From NCBI RefSeq assembly GCF_001940565.1, contig NZ_LTDM01000043.1:62001-126000 (forward strand): 64,000 nt of DNA, given 5' to 3'. This document shows positions 59,864-64,000 of the stretch, piece after piece. The notes under the pieces are model-generated. The model saw only the letters and a list, made by a program, of their open reading frames with translations. It was not told the DNA's origin and ran no database searches. This DNA comes from Tissierella creatinophila DSM 6911 (lineage in GTDB: Bacteria > Bacillota > Clostridia > Tissierellales > Tissierellaceae). Position 1 is the stretch's first letter; each line of letters opens with the position of its first letter. A program made the position numbers and the translations under genes.

Positions 59864-62293
59864 CTCAAATTTCAATTTACCATCTTCACTTTTTATTATT
59901 ATTTTATCTTCTTTAGAAAGATTTCCCTTTAATATTTCTTCTGCTAATTGATCTTCTATCATTTTTCTTATTGTTCTCTCTAGCGGTCTTGCACCATATA
60001 CTGGATCAAAACCTTCTCTACTTATCTCTTTCCTAGTTTCTTCACTTACAGTAACATCTATATCTAGTTTTTTCATTCTCTTTTCTAAATCATCTACCAT
60101 TATATCTACTATTTGTTTTACTTGATCTTCTTGTAGAGAATGGAACACTATAACTTCATCAAGCCTATTTAAAAACTCTGGCCTAAATGTTTTTTTAAGT
60201 TCCTCTGTTATAGTTTCTTTCATTTTTTCATATTCTTCTTTATTTTCATCTACCACTGTTGCAAATCCAAGTACATTTTGTTTTCTGATAGAACTTGCTC
60301 CAACATTAGAAGTCATAATTATAACTGTATTTTTAAAATCTACTGTTCTACCTTTAGAGTCTGTAAGTCTTCCATCATCTAATATTTGTAGAAGTACATT
60401 AAATACATCTGGATGTGCTTTTTCTATTTCATCAAAAAGAAGCACTGAATAAGGTTTTCTTCTTACCGCTTCAGTAAGTTGACCGCCTTCATCATATCCT
60501 ACATATCCAGGGGGTGAACCTACAAGTCTTGAAACAGTATGTTTTTCCATATATTCACTCATATCTATTCTTATCATATCATTTTCATCGCCAAATAGAG
60601 TTTCTGAAAGAGCCTTTGCAAGATATGTTTTACCAACTCCTGTTGGTCCTACAAATATAAAGCTTCCTATAGGCTTATTAGGGTCTTTAAGACCTACTCT
60701 AGCTCGCCTTACAGAGTTTGCAATGGCGCTTACTGCCTGTGATTGCCCAACTACCTTTTTATGAAGTGTCTCTTCTAAGTTTAACAATCTTTCAGATTCT
60801 TCTGTTGTCATTCGCGTAACAGGTACCCCAGTCCAATCGGATACTATATTTGCAATTTCTTCATATCCTACTACCATACTTGATGTCTGCTTTTTATGGT
60901 GCCATTTTGACTTATAATTCTCAAGTTCTTCTTTTGTTTGTTTTTCTAAATCTCTAACACGTGCAGCTTTTTCATAGTTTTGAGTATTTATAGCTTCTTC
61001 TTTTTCTTGTTGTAATTCTTCTAATTTAGCCTCTAATTCTTTTAATTCATCAGGAGCTACATAGTTTTTAACTCTTATCATAGATGCAGCCTCATCTATC
61101 AAATCAATAGCTTTATCAGGCAAAAATCTATCAGTTATATATCTAGCGGATAATTCTGTTGCAGCCTGAATTGCTTCATCAGTAATCTTCACACGGTGAT
61201 GGGCTTCATATTTATCTCTAAGACCTTCTAATATCTTTATTGTATCTTCTTCACTAGGTTGTTCTACAACTATTGGCTGTAGACGTCTTTCAAATGCAGC
61301 ATCTTTTTCAATATGCTTTCTATACTCATCTATAGTGGTTGCACCTATCATTTGAAGCTCTCCTCTTGCAAGTACTGGCTTTAATATATTTGAAGCATCT
61401 ACAGAACCCTCAGCAGCTCCTGCACCTATAATAGTATGAAGTTCATCTATAAAAAGTATAGTATCTTTTGCTTCTATAAGTTCTGCCATAACTGTTTTAA
61501 GTCTTTCTTCAAACTCGCCCCTATATTTTGCACCAGCTATCATTCCTGGTAGGTCTAAAGATACAATCCTTTTGTTCTTTATTATTTCAGGTGCCTTTCC
61601 CTCATAGATTCTTTGAGCTAAACCTTCTGCTATTGCAGTTTTACCAACACCTGGTTCACCTATTAGTACTGGATTGTTTTTTGTTCTTCTACTTAAAATT
61701 TGAATTACCCTCTCTACTTCTTTACTTCTTCCTATAACAGGATCAATCCTTCCATCCTCAGCCATTTTATTTAAATCTACACTATATTTCCCTAAGCTCT
61801 TTTGGGAAGTGCTTTGTACCCCTGAAGTTCCAGGCTGAGCTCCCTTATTAGAAGAGTCTGAAGTTATCATTCCCACTATCTTTTCTCCCAATAGCTTTAT
61901 ATCCACTCCAAGTCTTTTAAGAACTACTATTGCAACACCTTCTCCTTCAGCAATTAAACCAAGAAGTAAATGTTCGGTACCCACATAGTTATGTCCTAAA
62001 TTTCTAGCTTGTAAAAAGCTAAGTTCAAAAATTCTTTTAGTTCTCGGAGTAAATCCTAGTATTTCATCCTCCCCATTGCCAAATCCTATTGAATTTTCGA
62101 CCTCTTTTCTAGCATTTTCTAAATTTACTCCCATTTCTTTTAAAGAAACTGCTGCAACACCATTAGTTTCAGCAATTAAACCAAGAAGTAAATGTTCTGT
62201 ACCTACATAGTTATGTTTCATCTTTTTAGCCTCTTCTTGTGCTAATAAAATAGCTTTTTGTGCTCTTTCTGTAAATCTACCAAATATCGCCAT
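59852..62293 (-). CDS. clpC: ATP-dependent Clp protease ATP-binding subunit ClpC
   Basis: 813 residues. Two N-terminal Clp repeats (FTERAQKAILLAQEEAKKMK and again near residue 80), AAA1 with GEPGVGKTA, a middle UVR-containing linker (about 410-470), and AAA2 with GPTGVGKT. Unfoldase partner of ClpP, with McsB-phosphorylated proteins as substrates. Fourth gene of ctsR-mcsA-mcsB-clpC. Confidence 0.97.
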   Translation of the reverse strand: MAIFGRFTERAQKAILLAQEEAKKMKHNYVGTEHLLLGLIAETNGVAAVSLKEMGVNLENARKEVENSIGFGNGEDEILGFTPRTKRIFELSFLQARNLGHNYVGTEHLLLGLIAEGEGVAIVVLKRLGVDIKLLGEKIVGMITSDSSNKGAQPGTSGVQSTSQKSLGKYSVDLNKMAEDGRIDPVIGRSKEVERVIQILSRRTKNNPVLIGEPGVGKTAIAEGLAQRIYEGKAPEIIKNKRIVSLDLPGMIAGAKYRGEFEERLKTVMAELIEAKDTILFIDELHTIIGAGAAEGSVDASNILKPVLARGELQMIGATTIDEYRKHIEKDAAFERRLQPIVVEQPSEEDTIKILEGLRDKYEAHHRVKITDEAIQAATELSARYITDRFLPDKAIDLIDEAASMIRVKNYVAPDELKELEAKLEELQQEKEEAINTQNYEKAARVRDLEKQTKEELENYKSKWHHKKQTSSMVVGYEEIANIVSDWTGVPVTRMTTEESERLLNLEETLHKKVVGQSQAVSAIANSVRRARVGLKDPNKPIGSFIFVGPTGVGKTYLAKALSETLFGDENDMIRIDMSEYMEKHTVSRLVGSPPGYVGYDEGGQLTEAVRRKPYSVLLFDEIEKAHPDVFNVLLQILDDGRLTDSKGRTVDFKNTVIIMTSNVGASSIRKQNVLGFATVVDENKEEYEKMKETITEELKKTFRPEFLNRLDEVIVFHSLQEDQVKQIVDIMVDDLEKRMKKLDIDVTVSEETRKEISREGFDPVYGARPLERTIRKMIEDQLAEEILKGNLSKEDKIIIKSEDGKLKFEKGL

Positions 62294-62297
62294 CTGT

Positions 62298-63326
62298 TTA
62301 TACCTCCACTCCTAAAGTAAATTCTCTCATCATCCTTGCCCTTTCAATATCCCTTTCTTTACTGTTCATTTCTTTATTTAATTTTTTCTGGATATTGGCA
62401 GGCTGTATATCTATCATTAACTTTATTGCACTGCTTAATTCTTTATTCTTTAATATATTCATAGTTTCACCCATTCTTATATTTGAAAGATGTTCCATAG
62501 CCTCTGTAGAACTTAAAATTCTACTATATTTTAATATTCCAAGGGATCTATATACTTTGTTTTCCATTTCTACTAGTCTATTGCTAGTTAAATATTTTCT
62601 TGTATTTCTTTCTCTAGTTAAAATTTGATGTACTACTTTATCTAATTTGTTTATTATTTCTTCTTCAGTGTCCCCTAGGGTTATTTGATTAGAAATTTGA
62701 TATAAAAACCCCAGTGCTTCAGAACCTTCACCATATAAACCTCTAGCAGTAAGACCTATCTTTCTAAGTCCTTCGATTATAACACTTATACTTCCAGTCA
62801 TAGAAACACAAGGAAGGTGCAGCATTACTGATGCTCTAAGACCTGTTCCAACATTAGTAGGACAAGCAGTTAGATATCCAAGATCTGAATCATATGCATA
62901 TTTTAGCTCTTCCTCTAAAAAGTCATCTATAGAGGAACAAAGTTCCCATGCCTTTTCTAAATTGAGTCCTGGAAATAGGGTTTGAATTCTCAAATGGTCT
63001 TCTTCATTTATCATGATGGTCGCTTTTTCATCTTTTCTTAAAAGAAAACTACCAATATTTTCATTCTTTAATATACTTGGACTAATCAAATGATCTTCTA
63101 CATAAACTCTTTGTTCTAGTTTGTTTAAGTCCCTAAGTCTTTTAAACTTATATTCATCAGATTCTTCCTTTTTAACTCGATTTAGTACATCATCTGTTAA
63201 ATTATCTGATTCACTTATACTCATATATTCAGGAAATTTATATTTAGAAAGATTTCTAGCTACTCTAACTCTAGTACTTATAACTATATCTTCTTCTTCT
63301 CCAATCTCATCTAACCATTGAGTCAT
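62298..63326 (-). CDS. mcsB: Protein arginine kinase McsB
   Basis: 342 residues, phosphagen-kinase-like catalytic domain: DIVISTRVRVARNLSKYKFP near the start, LGYLTACPTNVGTGLRASVM near 145-165 and ARGLYGEGSEALGFLYQISN later. Phosphorylates arginines to mark proteins for ClpCP and inactivates CtsR. 5 bases after mcsA, 4 before clpC. Confidence 0.96.
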   Translation of the reverse strand: MTQWLDEIGEEEDIVISTRVRVARNLSKYKFPEYMSISESDNLTDDVLNRVKKEESDEYKFKRLRDLNKLEQRVYVEDHLISPSILKNENIGSFLLRKDEKATIMINEEDHLRIQTLFPGLNLEKAWELCSSIDDFLEEELKYAYDSDLGYLTACPTNVGTGLRASVMLHLPCVSMTGSISVIIEGLRKIGLTARGLYGEGSEALGFLYQISNQITLGDTEEEIINKLDKVVHQILTRERNTRKYLTSNRLVEMENKVYRSLGILKYSRILSSTEAMEHLSNIRMGETMNILKNKELSSAIKLMIDIQPANIQKKLNKEMNSKERDIERARMMREFTLGVEV

Positions 63327-63331
63327 CTATC

Positions 63332-63844
63332 TCACTCCTTAATTTCCTCTAATTTCGAACTTATACCCTTGAGTTTATCTCTTAAAATAGCAGCCTTTTC
63401 AAATCTTTCTTCTTTTATAGCATCTTCTAAATCTTTTTTAAGAATGTCTTTTTCCCTTTTTAAAAATATATGATTACTAGAATGTTTAGGAATTTTACCC
63501 TTATGATGATTATGCCCATGTAGTCCTTTTATTAAAGGATCCAATTTATCTTTAAAAGTAATATAGCATTCATCACAGCCAAACTTTCCTTTGCTTTTAA
63601 ATTCACTATAAGTTTGACCACATTTTTCACATTTTAGATTGATTTCTTCTTTATTGTTTTCAACTGATGAATCTATAAGACCTGTAAAAAGTTTATTCAT
63701 AGAAAAATGATTTTCAAAATCAAAGTCAAAATCATAATCATTTACAGCACACGATTCACATAGATGCTTTTCTTCTATATTTCCATTAAAAATCTTAGTA
63801 TAATGAAACTTTGCTTCATTTTTACCACAAGATTCACATCTCAA
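63332..63844 (-). CDS. mcsA: McsA, activator of the McsB kinase
   Basis: 170 residues from a TTG start (GGGGTGG 6 bases ahead). Two zinc-binding segments, C3-x2-C6 ... CESC near 28-31 and CEKCGQTYSEFKSKGKFGCD near 73-92, and a C-terminal UVR domain (EEERFEKAAILRDKLKGISS-type). Needed for McsB activity. Second gene of the ctsR operon. Confidence 0.94.
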   Translation of the reverse strand: MRCESCGKNEAKFHYTKIFNGNIEEKHLCESCAVNDYDFDFDFENHFSMNKLFTGLIDSSVENNKEEINLKCEKCGQTYSEFKSKGKFGCDECYITFKDKLDPLIKGLHGHNHHKGKIPKHSSNHIFLKREKDILKKDLEDAIKEERFEKAAILRDKLKGISSKLEEIKE

Positions 63845-63857
63845 ACTTATCCACCCC

Positions 63858-64000
63858 CTATTTAGATAAAATCAGAAGAATATTTCGGAGTATATTAGCT
63901 CTAAGCTTATTTGTAGATTCTGTACTTTCTGAAATAGATCTATCACTTATAGCCGCTTTTATTATTTCTTCTTCTCTTTTTCCTATAAATTCTTCTTCTC
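63858..64000 (-). CDS. ctsR: Transcriptional repressor CtsR, C-terminal part
   Basis: The last 47 residues, ending ANILRNILLILSK and containing EEEIIKAAISDRSI, match the C-terminal domain of CtsR, the repressor of class III heat shock genes. The 5-prime part lies beyond the window edge. Followed 14 bases later by mcsA, confirming the operon. Confidence 0.85.
   Translation of the reverse strand, partial: EEEFIGKREEEIIKAAISDRSISESTESTNKLRANILRNILLILSK

Noticed and set aside
1-64000. CRISPR array, prophage, insertion sequence or rRNA genes
   Set aside because: I saw no regularly spaced repeats, no phage or transposase proteins and no rRNA sequence in the window.

Overview
The window is about 64 kb of AT-rich DNA from a low-GC Gram-positive anaerobe, most likely of class Clostridia or Tissierellia. 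The gene order ctsR-mcsA-mcsB-clpC-radA / carD-yacL-ispD-ispF / proS / gltX-cysS-mrnC-thyX-rlmB-yacP-sigH / secE-nusG-rplKAJL-rpoBC / str-S10-spc-alpha is the Firmicute pattern. SigH and CwlD point to a spore-former or a recent descendant of one. ThyX, a two-subunit glycine decarboxylase, T-box leaders and zinc-ribbon forms of S14, L33, L36 and S4 fit this group. I cannot name a species.

Layout, right to left because almost everything is on the minus strand. 64000-58433: the CtsR-type protein quality control operon (ctsR partial, mcsA, mcsB, clpC), then radA. 58414-57998: one plus-strand gene of unknown function, divergent from carD-yacL. 55977-54748: ispD-ispF. 54751-49070: three aminoacyl-tRNA synthetase genes, with T-box leaders before proS (specifier CCA) and cysS (specifier TGC); cysS leads into mrnC, thyX, rlmB and yacP. 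47009-46312: sigH with its own promoter. 46297-43222: tRNA-Thr, a second tuf copy, rpmG, secE, nusG and rplK, then rplA, rplJ-rplL and rpoB-rpoC. 33671-29055: L7Ae-like gene, rpsL, rpsG, fusA, tuf. 28960-14145: the complete S10-spc-alpha cluster from rpsJ to rplQ, including secY, adk, a KOW protein, infA and rpmJ. 14075-8999: ecfA1-ecfA2-ecfT-truA, rplM-rpsI and cwlD. 8598-4140: the glycine cleavage operon gcvT-gcvH-gcvPA-gcvPB. 4008-1: a more accessory end with a PAP2 phosphatase, an uncharacterised permease, a truncated LysR regulator divergent from a YeiH-type exporter, and the tail of a Crp/Fnr regulator.

The protein-coding content is mostly ordinary core machinery and I see no mobile element, CRISPR array, rRNA or obviously novel multi-gene system. 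The interesting material is regulatory: RNA leaders with recognisable or candidate ribosomal-protein autoregulation (twin L1-type sites before rplK and rplA, an L10 leader before rplJ, a candidate L13 leader, structured S10 and rpsL-rpsG spacers), a 20-bp hairpin that buries the ribosome binding site of the permease gene, a 19-codon reading frame with a strong Shine-Dalgarno sequence inside the S10 leader, a cysS T-box whose normally invariant core is altered, and two almost identical tuf genes bracketing 15 kb of essential genes. Promoters with near-consensus boxes can be read for most operons.
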